Shown: positions 18,081-27,193 of the stretch, piece after piece
Layout of the letters: every line of letters begins with the position of its first letter
How positions within the stretch are numbered: the first letter of the stretch is position 1
Source of the DNA: Nocardioides sp. S5
GTDB taxonomy: Bacteria; Actinomycetota; Actinomycetes; Propionibacteriales; Nocardioidaceae
Reading direction: 5' to 3'
DNA length: 64,000 nt
Assembly: GCF_017310035.1 (NCBI RefSeq)
Contig: NZ_CP022296.1
Span: forward strand, 434,001-498,000
Program-made: the position numbers and the translations under genes
Notes under the pieces: model-generated
What the model was told of the DNA's origin: nothing
What the model saw: only the letters and a program-made list of their open reading frames with translations
Database searches by the model: none

Positions 18081-18095
18081 GTGGTTTGATACCAC
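18081..18095. promoter_or_regulatory. Palindrome GTGGT-N5-ACCAC upstream of bldG
   Basis: A perfect 5-bp inverted repeat with 5-nt spacer lies in the gap between the divergent helicase and bldG genes, 74 bp before the GTG. It could be an operator; no known regulator is recognised. Confidence 0.3.
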
Positions 18096-18168
18096 CCGGA
18101 AAGAACAAGGGGCACGCGTGTGCCCGCAGACGCACTGTCCGAACGAGTTCGGGGACCGGGGAGCAGTC

Positions 18169-18501
18169 GTGGATCTCACCCTTGCTACGCGCGAGGTGGA
18201 CGGCCGCGCCGTCGTGGCCGTCGGCGGGGAGATCGACGTCTACACCGCACCCAAGCTGCGCGACTGCATCACCGACCTCGTCGGTGCCGGCACCTACGAC
18301 ATCGTGATCGACCTCGAGGCCGTCGAGTTCCTCGACTCCACCGGCCTCGGCGTGCTGGTCGGGGGGCTGAAGAAGGTCCGCGCCCACGACGGGTCGCTCG
18401 ACCTGGTCTGCACCCAGGAGCGCCTGCTCAAGATCTTCCGCATCACCGGCCTGGCGAAGGTCTTCGTCATCCACGACGCCGTGAGCGCGTCCGGCGCCTG
18501 A
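18169..18501 (+). CDS. bldG: BldG-like anti-anti-sigma factor (STAS)
   Basis: 110-aa STAS-domain protein extremely similar, as I recall it, to Streptomyces Bld[64 protein letters not shown]. The phosphorylatable serine is S57 in FLDSTGLG. It binds an anti-sigma kinase and so frees a stress or developmental sigma factor. In Streptomyces the next gene is the anti-sigma factor ApgA; here it is followed by a terminator and the pyrophosphatase gene instead. The GTG start has GGGGAG 6-11 nt upstream. A longer frame upstream overlaps no known family. Confidence 0.88.
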   Translation: MDLTLATREVDGRAVVAVGGEIDVYTAPKLRDCITDLVGAGTYDIVIDLEAVEFLDSTGLGVLVGGLKKVRAHDGSLDLVCTQERLLKIFRITGLAKVFVIHDAVSASGA

Positions 18502-18523
18502 CGCCGCTACGCCCTTTCACCTC

Positions 18524-18549
18524 ACCCCTCCGAGCAGGTTCGGAGGGGT
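18524..18549 (+). terminator. Intrinsic terminator after bldG
   Basis: A 10-bp stem (ACCCCTCCGA with TCGGAGGGGT) and 6-nt loop, followed by TTG, lies 22 bp after the bldG stop. Confidence 0.8.
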
Positions 18550-18598
18550 TTGTCGTGCTCCGGTCCAGTCGCACGGTGTGGCGTAGGTCACGCCGTCC

Positions 18599-18614
18599 CG
18601 TGATCTGGGTCACG
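18599..18614. promoter_or_regulatory. CRP/GlxR-like site upstream of hppA
   Basis: CGTGATCTGGGTCACG matches the CRP-family core GTGA-N6-TCAC exactly. It lies just upstream of a TAGACT box (18621-18626), over the expected -35 region. Actinobacterial CRP/GlxR proteins use this consensus. Confidence 0.45.
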
Positions 18615-18620
18615 TCTGCG

Positions 18621-18626
18621 TAGACT
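18621..18626 (+). promoter_or_regulatory. Possible -10 box of hppA
   Basis: TAGACT lies 44 nt before the hppA start, leaving a leader with a good AGGAGG ribosome site at 18657-18662. Confidence 0.4.
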
Positions 18627-18669
18627 CCGGCGCGTTCGAGGTTGACGTATCAGTCCTAGGAGGACACGC

Positions 18670-20997
18670 ATGACGGGGATCCTGCCCGCGGTCGTGAGGC
18701 CGGAGCTCGAAGGCACCAACCTGGTCCTGGTCGTCGTCGTCGCCCTGATCGCGCTCGGCGCGCTCGGGATGGCTGCGATGTTCAGGTCCCAGGTCTTGGC
18801 CGCCGGCGAAGGCACCGACAGCATGAAGACCATCGCCCAGGCCGTGCAGGAAGGCGCCAACGCCTACCTGACCCGGCAGTTCCGGACCCTTGCCATCTTC
18901 GCGGCGATCGCGTTCTTCGCGCTGCTCGTGCTGCCGGCCGACGACATGACCGTGCGCATCTTCCGCTCGGTGTTCTTCATCGTCGGCGCCGGCTTCTCCG
19001 CAGCCGTGGGCTATCTCGGGATGAACCTCGCGGTGCGCGCCAACCTGCGCGTCGCGGCAGCTGCTGAGTCCACCGGCCGCGAGCCGGCCATGACGATCGG
19101 CCTCCGCACCGGGGCGATGGTCGGCATGCTGACCGTGGGCCTGGGCCTGCTCGGTGCCAGCCTCGTCGTGCTGTTCTTCCAGGACTCGGCGCCCGAGGTG
19201 CTCGAGGGCTTCGGCTTCGGTGCAGCGCTGCTCGCCATGTTCATGCGCGTCGGCGGCGGCATCTTCACCAAGGCCGCCGACGTCGGCGCCGACCTGGTCG
19301 GCAAGGTCGAGCAGGGCATCCCCGAGGACGACCCGCGCAACGCCGCGACCATCGCCGACAACGTCGGCGACAACGTCGGCGACTGCGCCGGCATGGCCGC
19401 CGACCTCTTCGAGTCCTACGCCGTCACGCTGGTGGCCGCGCTGATTCTCGGCTCCCAGGCCTTCGGCGACAAGGGCCTCGTGTTCCCGCTGCTGATCCCT
19501 GCCATCGGTGCCCTCACCGCGGTCGCGGGCGTCTACCTGACGAAGCCCAAGGCCGACGAGAACGGCCTGACGACGATCAACAAGTCGTTCTACATCTCCT
19601 CGGGCATCGCCGCCGTGGCGAGCGTCGTGCTGTCCTACCTCTACCTGCCGAGCAGCTTCTCGGAGTTCACCAACATCGCCGCCGACCTCACCGGCGCCGA
19701 GGGTGACCCGCGGTTCATCGCCGCCTCCGCAGTGGTCATCGGCATCGTGATGTCCGCGGGCATCCTGGCCCTCACCGGCTACTACACCGGCACCGAGTAC
19801 CGCCCGGTCAAGGACGTCGGCAAGACCTCGCTCACCGGCCCGGCCACCGTGATCCTGTCCGGGCTCTCGGTCGGTTTCGAGTCCGCGGTCTACACGACCC
19901 TGGTCATCGGTGCCGCGGTCTTCGGTGCCTATCTCCTCGGTGGCGCGGCCCTCACCGTGTCGTTGTTCGCCGTGGCCCTGGCCGGTTGCGGCCTGCTGAC
20001 CACCGTCGGCGTCATCGTCGCGATGGACACCTTCGGTCCGGTCTCCGACAACGCGCAGGGCATTGCCGAGATGTCGGGCGACGTCAGCCCCGCGGGCGCG
20101 CAGATCCTCACCGAGCTCGACGCGGTCGGCAACACCACCAAGGCCATCACCAAGGGCATCGCGATCGCCACGGCGGTCCTCGCCGCGACGGCGCTGTTCG
20201 GCTCCTACGCCACCTCGGTGTTCGAGTCGCTCGCCGAGGCCAACGTCGGCCTCGACGAGGCCTACCTGCTGGACTTCAGCGTCTTCAACCCGGCGGTCAT
20301 CGTCGGCGTGCTGCTCGGTGCGGCCGTGGTGTTCCTCTTCTCCGGCCTCGCCATCAACGCGGTCGCCCGCGCTGCCGGCGCGGTCGTGATGGAGGTCCGC
20401 CGCCAGTTCCGCGAGATCCCCGGCATCATGGAGGGCACCGGTCGTCCGGAGTACGGCAAGGTCGTCGACATCGTCACCAAGGACTCGCTGCGCGAGCTCG
20501 TGACGCCCGGCATCCTGGCCGTCCTGGCGCCGATCGCCGTGGGCTTCGGCCTCGGCGCGACCGCCCTGGCCGGCTTCCTCGCCGGCGCCATCGGCACCGG
20601 CACCCTGATGGCCGTCTTCCTGGCCAACGCCGGTGGTGCGTGGGACAACGCCAAGAAGCTGGTCGAGGACGGCCACCACGGTGGCAAGGGCTCGGCCGCC
20701 CACGAGGCGACCATCATCGGTGACACCGTCGGTGACCCGTTCAAGGACACCGCCGGCCCGGCCATCAACCCGCTGATCAAGGTGATGAACCTCGTCTCGC
20801 TGCTCATCGCGAGCGCGGTCGTCTCCCTGAGCGTCGGCGACGACCAGAACGACGTGCTCCGCATCGTGATCGCGCTCGTCGCGGTCGCGATCATCGCCGG
20901 CGCGGTGGTCGTCTCCAAGCGGCGCGAGGTGGCGATCGCCGACGACGGTGACAACACCGGCTCGTCGTCGTTCACCCCGCACCCCGACCACGCCTGA
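18670..20997 (+). CDS. hppA: Membrane H+-translocating pyrophosphatase, K+-independent type
   Basis: 775-aa integral membrane pyrophosphatase with about 16 helices, which couples PPi hydrolysis to ion pumping. The catalytic loop DVGADLVGKVEQGIPEDDPR (residues about 205-224) and DNVGDNVGDCAGMAADLFESYA bind Mg-PPi; DTVGDPFKDTAGPA near the C-terminus closes the site. The diagnostic motif reads GNTTKAITKG: lysine at the position that is alanine in K+-dependent enzymes, which marks a K+-independent H+ pump. An AGGAGG ribosome site precedes the ATG. It is monocistronic, bounded by the bldG terminator and a strong downstream hairpin. Confidence 0.95.
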   Translation: MTGILPAVVRPELEGTNLVLVVVVALIALGALGMAAMFRSQVLAAGEGTDSMKTIAQAVQEGANAYLTRQFRTLAIFAAIAFFALLVLPADDMTVRIFRSVFFIVGAGFSAAVGYLGMNLAVRANLRVAAAAESTGREPAMTIGLRTGAMVGMLTVGLGLLGASLVVLFFQDSAPEVLEGFGFGAALLAMFMRVGGGIFTKAADVGADLVGKVEQGIPEDDPRNAATIADNVGDNVGDCAGMAADLFESYAVTLVAALILGSQAFGDKGLVFPLLIPAIGALTAVAGVYLTKPKADENGLTTINKSFYISSGIAAVASVVLSYLYLPSSFSEFTNIAADLTGAEGDPRFIAASAVVIGIVMSAGILALTGYYTGTEYRPVKDVGKTSLTGPATVILSGLSVGFESAVYTTLVIGAAVFGAYLLGGAALTVSLFAVALAGCGLLTTVGVIVAMDTFGPVSDNAQGIAEMSGDVSPAGAQILTELDAVGNTTKAITKGIAIATAVLAATALFGSYATSVFESLAEANVGLDEAYLLDFSVFNPAVIVGVLLGAAVVFLFSGLAINAVARAAGAVVMEVRRQFREIPGIMEGTGRPEYGKVVDIVTKDSLRELVTPGILAVLAPIAVGFGLGATALAGFLAGAIGTGTLMAVFLANAGGAWDNAKKLVEDGHHGGKGSAAHEATIIGDTVGDPFKDTAGPAINPLIKVMNLVSLLIASAVVSLSVGDDQNDVLRIVIALVAVAIIAGAVVVSKRREVAIADDGDNTGSSSFTPHPDHA

Positions 20998-21016
20998 CGG
21001 CCCACTCGGTCGCGAT

Positions 21017-21032
21017 CCCCGGGTACCCGGGG
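21017..21032. repeat. 16-bp perfect palindrome after hppA
   Basis: CCCCGGGTACCCGGGG lies 20 bp after the hppA stop and directly before the larger terminator hairpin. It may add to transcription termination. Confidence 0.4.
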
Positions 21033-21035
21033 AAC

Positions 21036-21075
21036 CTGGAGCCTCACCCCCGAAACTTCGGGGGTGAGGCTCCAG
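21036..21075. terminator. Bidirectional terminator, hppA / kinase gene
   Basis: An 18-bp perfect stem with a 4-nt loop (arms 21036-21053 and 21058-21075) is followed by TCTTG and lies between convergent genes, so it can serve both. Confidence 0.85.
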
Positions 21076-21094
21076 TCTTGATAGGGAAGCCCGC

Positions 21095-21988
21095 TCAGCG
21101 CTCACCGAAGTGGGCTCGCGTCAGCTCCTCGGTGAGCCCGCCGAGCGCAGCGCGGTCGTCAGCGTCGCCGGTGTGCGGGGCCTGCAGCCACTGGGCGAAC
21201 GACCAGATCTCCGAGAGCCGCCATTCGAGGTCGAACAGGCGCACCATCTGCGGGTCGTGCGCGACGTCGCGGCCCTCGAGCACCAGGGTGGCGAGGTCAC
21301 GCTCGGGCGGTGCGAGGAGCAGCGACTCCCAGTCGAGGATCCACACCCGGTCGTGCGCCAGCCACTGGTTGTGCACGCCGGGCTCGCCGTGCGTGACGAC
21401 GTACGCCGACGGGTCGGCGAGGTCGCACAGCCGGGCGTGCTCGCGCGTCCATCCGCCGATCTCCGAGACATGCGCCACGACCAGCTCCCGGGCGGCAGGT
21501 CCGAGCGGGTCGGCCCACTCCTGCTGCAGGAGGTCGCGGACCCGGTCGGCGAGGTCCGCGTCGATCTCCGTCGACCAGGCCCGGGCGGTGGCTGGCAGCG
21601 GCGCTCCGTGGAGCTGCTCGAGCAGCTCCGGGAGGTCGGGCGTGGACTGCGTGGGCCGGACCCCGTCGAGCCACCGGGTGACGCTCAGCGTCCGGCCGCC
21701 CAGCGCCACGGTGAACGTGCCATGAGTGGTGGGCAGCGACGGCCAGACGAAGCCGAGGCCCAGCGCGGCCGCCGAGGCGTACGCCGCCTCCAGGCTCGCG
21801 TGCGTGTGCCGCGGGAGGTCGGGGTCGAGGGTCGCGAACAGCGTCGGGGAGCCCGCGACGTCGACGCGCCAGTGGTGGGCACCCCAGCCGACGGGAAGGT
21901 GCACCGCCGCACCGGCCCCGGCCTCCCAGCGCTCGCGCACCAGGGCGAGGACGTCGGCGTCGGTCACGTCGGGCGGCGGCTCGAGCAC
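21095..21988 (-). CDS. Aminoglycoside-phosphotransferase-family kinase
   Basis: 297-aa protein of the APH/choline-kinase fold. The catalytic loop is VVTHGEPGVHNQWL (Brenner-like HGExxxxN, with E in place of the usual D) and the metal motif WILDWESLLLAPPERDL (DWE). The N-lobe contains LPVGWGAHHWRVDV instead of a typical P-loop. The substrate is unknown; relatives include macrolide and homoserine-type kinases. The GTG at 21988 starts VLEPPPDVTDADV; the open frame beyond it runs into the divergent methyltransferase. Sequence alone does not show antibiotic resistance. Confidence 0.75.
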   Translation of the reverse strand: MLEPPPDVTDADVLALVRERWEAGAGAAVHLPVGWGAHHWRVDVAGSPTLFATLDPDLPRHTHASLEAAYASAAALGLGFVWPSLPTTHGTFTVALGGRTLSVTRWLDGVRPTQSTPDLPELLEQLHGAPLPATARAWSTEIDADLADRVRDLLQQEWADPLGPAARELVVAHVSEIGGWTREHARLCDLADPSAYVVTHGEPGVHNQWLAHDRVWILDWESLLLAPPERDLATLVLEGRDVAHDPQMVRLFDLEWRLSEIWSFAQWLQAPHTGDADDRAALGGLTEELTRAHFGER

Positions 21989-22025
21989 CCGCCGATGGTG
22001 GCACGCCTTCTGGGAGGCTGGGGCC

Positions 22026-23510
22026 ATGCCCCACGACCTCGACCTCGCTGCCCCGCTCCGTGAGGCGCTGCTCGCCGCCGACTTCACCTACGACCGCGTC
22101 GCGGAGGTGATCGGAGAGGACGCGCACCGCGCGCTCGGGCGCAACGAGACCCTCCCCGCGCTGCGGCGTACGTCGTCGGGCTCGGCGCTCGACACGCTGG
22201 TGCGGCTCTTCCTCCTGCAGACCCCGGTCGACCGCGCCGACGCCGAGCGGACGCTGCCCGGCCTCGTCGACCGGCTCTGCAACGCCGGGCTGCTCGAGCA
22301 GAGCGTCGGCGAGGTCGCCGCACGGATGGACTGCCGGCCCTACGCGACCTCCGAGGTGGGGGCGGACCGCGACCTCTGGGTGGTCTCCGACCTGACCCCG
22401 GGGCTGGACGGTGCCCCGGTCGCCGTCGGCGCCGACCACGTCCTCGGCATCTCGAGCGCCTCCACGAGCCTGGCCCAGCTCACCATGCGTGAGCCGGTCG
22501 GCAGCGCCCTCGACCTCGGCACCGGCTGCGGCGTCCAAGCGCTCCACCTCGCCGCCCACGCGAGCCACGTCGTCGCGACCGACGTCAACGCCCGCGCGCT
22601 GTGGATGACAGGCTTCAACGCCGCCCTCAACGATGTCTCCGTCGACGTGCGCGACGGGTCCTTCTTCGAGCCCGTCGCCGGCGAACGCTTCGACCTGATC
22701 GCCACCAACCCGCCCTTCGTCATCTCCCCGGCGACCGGCGAGCGGCTGGTCTACCGCGACTCCGGCCTGCCCGGCGACCGCGTCGTCGAGCACATCGTGC
22801 GCACCGGCCCCGACCACCTCACCGAGGGCGGCTGGCTGCAGGTCCTGGCCAACTGGTCGATCGTCGACGGCCGGCCCTGGGACGAGCGCCTCGGCTCCTG
22901 GCTGCGCGCCGACTGCGACGCGCTCGTCGTGCAGCGCGAGACCCTCGACCCGGCGTCCTACGTCGAGCTGTGGCTCAAGGACAGCGGCCACCACGGCGGG
23001 CCCGACTACGCCCGTCGCTACGACACCTGGCTGTCGTGGCTGGAGGAGAGCGGCATCGAGGGCATCGGGTTCGGCTGGATCAACGTGCGACTCGGTGCCG
23101 GGTCCGCCGGTCGTCACGAGCTCCTCGAGTGGCCCTACGACGTCGAGCAGCCCATCGGCGCGGCGATCCACGACTGGGGCACGGCCGTGGACGACCTGCG
23201 CGACCTCACCGACGACGCGCTGACGGGCACCTCCCTGCGTGCCCGGGAGGACGTCCAGCAGGAGACGGTGGGCCGCCCGGGCGCGGAGGACCCCGAGGCG
23301 ATCGTGCTGCGCCAGCAGCGCGGCTTCCGCCGCGCACGGCAGGTCGACAGCGTCGCCGCGGCCGTCGTGGGCGCCAGCGACGGCGACCTGGCGCTGGGTC
23401 AGATCCTCGACGCCGTCGCGGAGCTCACCGGGGAGGACCCCGGTGAGCTCCGAGCCTCACGCCTGCCGCTCGTGCGGGAGCTGGTGGACGAGGGGTTCCT
23501 GACGCTCTGA
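22026..23510 (+). CDS. N-methyltransferase-like protein (DUF7059 + MTase)
   Basis: 494-aa protein. Residues 1-130 form a helical N-terminal domain as in DUF7059 proteins. SAM motif I is SALDLGTGCGVQALHLAAHA (about 158-177) and the substrate motif is ATNPPFVISP, the NPPF form typical of HemK/RlmG-type enzymes that methylate amide or exocyclic nitrogens. A 200-residue C-terminal domain follows. The target (rRNA or protein) is unknown. It is divergent from the kinase gene with only 37 bp between starts. Confidence 0.8.
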   Translation: MPHDLDLAAPLREALLAADFTYDRVAEVIGEDAHRALGRNETLPALRRTSSGSALDTLVRLFLLQTPVDRADAERTLPGLVDRLCNAGLLEQSVGEVAARMDCRPYATSEVGADRDLWVVSDLTPGLDGAPVAVGADHVLGISSASTSLAQLTMREPVGSALDLGTGCGVQALHLAAHASHVVATDVNARALWMTGFNAALNDVSVDVRDGSFFEPVAGERFDLIATNPPFVISPATGERLVYRDSGLPGDRVVEHIVRTGPDHLTEGGWLQVLANWSIVDGRPWDERLGSWLRADCDALVVQRETLDPASYVELWLKDSGHHGGPDYARRYDTWLSWLEESGIEGIGFGWINVRLGAGSAGRHELLEWPYDVEQPIGAAIHDWGTAVDDLRDLTDDALTGTSLRAREDVQQETVGRPGAEDPEAIVLRQQRGFRRARQVDSVAAAVVGASDGDLALGQILDAVAELTGEDPGELRASRLPLVRELVDEGFLTL

Positions 23511-23515
23511 CGGGC

Positions 23516-24667
23516 TCACCTCGCGCGGAGACGTACGACCTTCGACGTCGAGCCCAGCGTCGTGGCGTTGCCGGAGAAGACCGCACGGATCCGGTGCGTG
23601 CCGCGCTTCACGTTCTTGAGGGTCACTCTCGCCTTGCCGCTGCTGCTGAGCTTGGCGATCCGCTTGACCACCTTCCGGCCGTCCTTGATGCGGACGGACC
23701 CGGTGCGCGATCCGGCAGCATCGGTGGCGACCTTCACCGTGACCCGCACCTTGCTGCCGGCCCGGATCCGCTTCGAGGAGACCCTGACCGAGGTGGAGGA
23801 GCTGCTCTTCGTCACGACGACGGGCGGAGGGGTGGCGGTCGGCTCGGCGGTGGGCTCCGGCGTCAGGTCGAAGCCGGCGTTGCGCACCTCGAAGACGTAG
23901 CGTCCGGGCTGGGTGGTGCCATGTGACCCGGAGACGAGGGCGTTCGGGCCGCCGTCGAGGAAGGCGCCGTTGACGAACGAGCCGGTCATCTGGAAGGCGC
24001 TGCCGGGCAGGCCGTGGCCGGCGGAGAACCCGACTGCCGCGGACCATCCCCCGAGCCCGGCCACTCCCTCGCTCGCGTCGCCGCTCTCCCAGCTGATCCG
24101 GTCGTAGTTGAAGGTGATGTCGAAGTCGCCGGGCGATCGTCCGGGCCGGCCTTGCGCCGACTGCAGGACCAGCTGGACGGAGTTGGTCTTGTCCATGTGC
24201 TGCTCGTAGTAGCCCAGGTCGAGCCACTGGGCGCAGAACGTCAGTCCGTCGGCCGACTGTCCGTAGGTGGTCAGGCCGCTGCCTTCCGCGGTGGTGTCGA
24301 AGTCCGCGAAGAACGGCGCGATGATGGGGAACTGGGTGCCGCCGCTGAGCACCGAAGGCGTGTACTGCTCCAGACCGCTGCCGAACGTCACGTTGCCGTT
24401 GTTGTTCACTTATATCCGGCTGTGGGTCTCGCCGAAGAAGGTCAGCGGGAACGGCGGGGTGATGGCCGCCGCCGTCCAGTAGTCGTCGTTCGCCGGTACG
24501 GCGTTGTCGTCGCAGAACGCGAGGCTGCGGTCGATCGCGCCCCCGGTGGTCCCCGTCTCGTCGGCGCTGCTGGCCGGTGCCTGCGAGACCGCCGTGAGCC
24601 CCAGCGAGACGAGCAGCGCGACGACCACCGTCACGATGCCGCTCCTGGACTGGTGTGTGTCAAGCAT
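23516..24667 (-). pseudogene. Secreted nidogen-domain protein gene with one in-frame stop
   Basis: Reading from ATG 24667 (GGGGGC ribosome site) gives a signal peptide (residues about 10-33) and the start of a nidogen-like domain ending ITPPFPLTFFGETHSRI. A TAA at 24410-24412 then stops the frame. In the same frame directly after it the domain resumes, VNNNGNVTFGSGLEQYTP, through a proline/threonine linker (TAEPTATPPP) into a C-terminal Ig-like Big_3-type repeat domain (SVRVSSKRIRAGSKVRVTV). Family members read FFGxxYxxxYVNNNGNVTF there, so the stop replaces a tyrosine codon (TAC/TAT to TAA). No frame shift or other lesion is seen, so the mutation is recent, a sequencing error, or read through. 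A GTG right after the stop could restart translation, but without a signal peptide. Confidence 0.75.
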
Positions 24668-24768
24668 GGTGCCCCCTGTGAAGAATCGGTTCCTGTAGCC
24701 GGGAGGACGACATCGCGGAAGCACTCGACCGTCGATCTGCCTCCTACCCTTCAATTGGGTAGACGACC

Positions 24769-25542
24769 TCACCCCTCCGCGCGCGCCTGCTCTGCCAGCG
24801 AGGTGTCACGGAGCTCGACCAGGTCGCGGCGCACCGACGCGGCGAGCAGCTCGACCCGCCCGACCGCCAGCAGCGCCGGTGCCCCGCACGACCAGGGCCG
24901 CGCGCTGTCCCAGCCGAGGCGGCGTACGTGCCCGAGGACGTTGTTGCCGCAGGCGTTGAGCGAGGTCGTGCCAAGGAGGTCGGCGATCCGGACCTGGGTG
25001 ACCGGCCCCTCCGGCCCGATCGCGGCGTTGGCCTTGCCGACGACCCAGGCAACACCTCCCGCCAGCCGCGCGGGCGTCATCCGCTCGGCGAGCTCGGGCA
25101 GCCGGTCGCGGACCAGCAGCAGGCACTCGCGCAGGGGTGCGGCCAGGTCGGCGGGCAGCAGCGTCTCGCGGAGGTCGCCGAGCAGCTCGTCGGCGACCAG
25201 CCACGCCTCGTCCGCGACGGGATCGAGGTGGTCGCGCAGGCGCGGCAGCGCGACGGGGGAGCCGGTCATCGCCATCAGCTCCTCGCGGTTGCCGGCCACG
25301 CAGTCCAGCCAGCGCAGCGCCTGCTCGTGGCGCGGGACCGGCGGCGGGGCCTGGACCACTGGCGGCCACAGGTCCGTGTCGTGGCGCCGCGCCACGTCGG
25401 CGTACGTGCTGTCCTCCACGTGCTCGCTCCACGCATCGACCAGCCGTCCGTCGACGAAGACGAGGTGGCTGAGCCGGCCGCCCTCGTGGAGGCGCTCGCG
25501 GGGCTCGCGCCAGAGCAGGGTGTCGTGGTGGTGGTCGTACAT
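24769..25542 (-). CDS. Hypothetical protein, helical, cyclin-like C-terminus
   Basis: 257-aa protein not clearly recognised. It begins MYDHHHDTLLWREPRERLH; the C-terminal half (ARLAGGVAWVVGKANAAIG ... QVRIADLLGTTSLNACGNN) resembles the helical cyclin/TFIIB-like fold seen in DUF6398-type proteins, where a HTH-like segment follows a hydrophobic helix. No signal peptide or membrane segment. A GAGGACC ribosome site precedes the ATG at 25542; the longer frame to 25641 has no such site. Its expression and function are not suggested by the neighbours. Confidence 0.6.
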   Translation of the reverse strand: MYDHHHDTLLWREPRERLHEGGRLSHLVFVDGRLVDAWSEHVEDSTYADVARRHDTDLWPPVVQAPPPVPRHEQALRWLDCVAGNREELMAMTGSPVALPRLRDHLDPVADEAWLVADELLGDLRETLLPADLAAPLRECLLLVRDRLPELAERMTPARLAGGVAWVVGKANAAIGPEGPVTQVRIADLLGTTSLNACGNNVLGHVRRLGWDSARPWSCGAPALLAVGRVELLAASVRRDLVELRDTSLAEQARAEG

Positions 25543-25603
25543 CGGTCCTCCTGGGTCGTGGGCGTGGGTCCACCGTCGGCACCGGCTCCGACACCGAAGG
25601 ACG

Positions 25604-25645
25604 GTCGTCCACAGGTAGCCCCCCGAGACGCTGTCGTCCACAGGT
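25604..25645. repeat. Two direct copies of GTCGTCCACAGGT
   Basis: Copies at 25604-25616 and 25633-25645, 29 bp apart, in a divergent promoter region. The core GTCCACAGG recurs in other intergenic gaps of the window. Confidence 0.5.
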
Positions 25646-25733
25646 CCACGGCGCGGAAGTGGGCCGGGTCATGGAGCTGCGCGGTCGTGGGTACAGGCCG
25701 CCCATGACCAACAGACGAGGAAAGGCCCTGTCC

Positions 25734-26852
25734 ATGCTGCGTCCCGCAGCCGAGCTCCACGGCGCCGTGGTGACCGCCTACGTCGACGTCAGCCGGACCA
25801 CGGAGAACGGCGCGCGGGAGGTGGAGACCCGCATCGCCAACCTGGTGCGTGACGCCGGGACGAGCGGTGTCGACGAGGCGACCGTGCGGGAAGTGGCCGA
25901 GCGCCTGGCGCGTCCGACCGGTCACGGGGGCGAGGCATCGCGGGTCGTGGTCGCCGAGGACGGCACGGTGACGACCGACCTCGTGCTCGGTGGCGGCGTC
26001 GAGGACCACCACCACGTCGGCCCGATCGCGCACCTGCTGCCGCTGGGCCGCGCGCTGGCCGACGTGGTCTCCTACATGCTGGTCCGGGTCGACCACTCCG
26101 GTGCCGACATCACCGTCAGCGACACCCTCGGCCTGGAGGAGCGTGAGGTGGTCAGCGATGGCGACCACGACGTGCTCCACAAGGTGCCGGGCGGTGGGTG
26201 GTCGCACCGGCGCTTCCAGAGCCGCGCCGAGGACTCGTGGGACCGCAACGCCGACACAGTCGCCGCTGACCTCGACCGGCTCGTGCGCGAGGTCGACCCC
26301 GACCTCGTCCTGCTCACCGGCGACCCGCACGGGATCGCGCGGGTCCGCGAGTCCGTCGCCGGTCACGTCACCGAGCGCCTCGAGGTGCTCGAGCACGGCA
26401 GCCGCGCCGAGGGAGCCTCGGACGAGCGGCTCGACGACGAGGTGGCCGCGGCGGTCCGACGATGCCGCGCACGCCGCATCGACGACGCGCTCGACCGCCT
26501 CGGTCCCGCCGACGCGGCCAAGGCCGTCGGCGTCGCGGAGACCCTGGAGGCGCTGCGACGCGGCGAGGTGGAGACGCTGGTGCTGCTGGCCGGCGCGCTC
26601 GAGGGCCGCGAGGCGTACGCCGGACCGGAGCCGCTGCTGCTCGCCACCGACCCCGGGGAGCTCCGGGCCCTCGGCATCGACGAGCCGGGACGCGTCGTGC
26701 TGGAGGAGGCGATGTTCCGCGCCGCTCTCGGCCAGGACGCCGACCTGCTGCCGCTGCACGCCCCCGTCGGTGCGCTGCCCGACGGAGTGGGCGCGGTGCT
26801 CCGCTTCTCGACCCGACCCGACCCGACCGACAACGAAGGTGAGGACCTCTGA
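25734..26852 (+). CDS. eRF1/Vms1-like protein (Rv2629 family)
   Basis: 372-aa protein of the bacterial/archaeal eRF1-like family (baeRF), which includes Mycobacterium Rv2629 (374 aa). The loop GGGWSHRRFQSRAEDSWDRN corresponds to the GGQ/Vms1 release loop in this family. LVLLTGDPHGIARVRESV starts the second domain and AAKAVGVAETLEALRRGEVE the third. Release-factor-like or ribosome-rescue function is inferred. The start at 25734 (MLRPAAELHG) has GGAAAGG 9-15 nt upstream; ATG 25704 is possible but has no such site. The stop overlaps the DUF3140 gene by one base. Confidence 0.75.
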   Translation: MLRPAAELHGAVVTAYVDVSRTTENGAREVETRIANLVRDAGTSGVDEATVREVAERLARPTGHGGEASRVVVAEDGTVTTDLVLGGGVEDHHHVGPIAHLLPLGRALADVVSYMLVRVDHSGADITVSDTLGLEEREVVSDGDHDVLHKVPGGGWSHRRFQSRAEDSWDRNADTVAADLDRLVREVDPDLVLLTGDPHGIARVRESVAGHVTERLEVLEHGSRAEGASDERLDDEVAAAVRRCRARRIDDALDRLGPADAAKAVGVAETLEALRRGEVETLVLLAGALEGREAYAGPEPLLLATDPGELRALGIDEPGRVVLEEAMFRAALGQDADLLPLHAPVGALPDGVGAVLRFSTRPDPTDNEGEDL

Positions 26853-27193
26853 TGGCCGAGTCCCTGATCGATGACGAGATGTGGCAGGAGTTCCACGACG
26901 TGGTCAACATGACCTCGCGCGAGCTCTCCGACTGGCTGCGCACCGAGGCGTCCGACGAGGTGACCGCCGTCGACGGAGCCCTGCCCGAGCTGGAGGTGGG
27001 CGAGCAGGTGGTCGCGATCCTCGGCAAGCGCCGCACCGACCTCACCCCCGACGACATCGACACGATGCGTCACGTCGTCGAGCAGGTGCGCACGCTGCGC
27101 GGCGACGAGCCGGAGCCGGAGGCGTACGACGACCAGATCAGGCACGTGCTGATGTCGTTCGGGCACGACCCGCTCAGGCCGTCGGACGCCTGA
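26852..27193 (+). CDS. DUF3140 protein
   Basis: 113-aa protein matching the DUF3140 pattern: EFHDVVNMTSRELSDWL at residues 14-30 and VVAILGKRRTDLTPDDIDTM in the middle. It starts in the stop codon of the eRF1-like gene (TGATG), so the two are co-translated. No catalytic motif is visible. Function unknown. Confidence 0.75.
   Translation: MAESLIDDEMWQEFHDVVNMTSRELSDWLRTEASDEVTAVDGALPELEVGEQVVAILGKRRTDLTPDDIDTMRHVVEQVRTLRGDEPEPEAYDDQIRHVLMSFGHDPLRPSDA

Noticed and set aside
21095..21988. Antibiotic-resistance aminoglycoside kinase
   Set aside because: Only the general kinase fold is supported; HGE replaces HGD and the context gives no resistance link.
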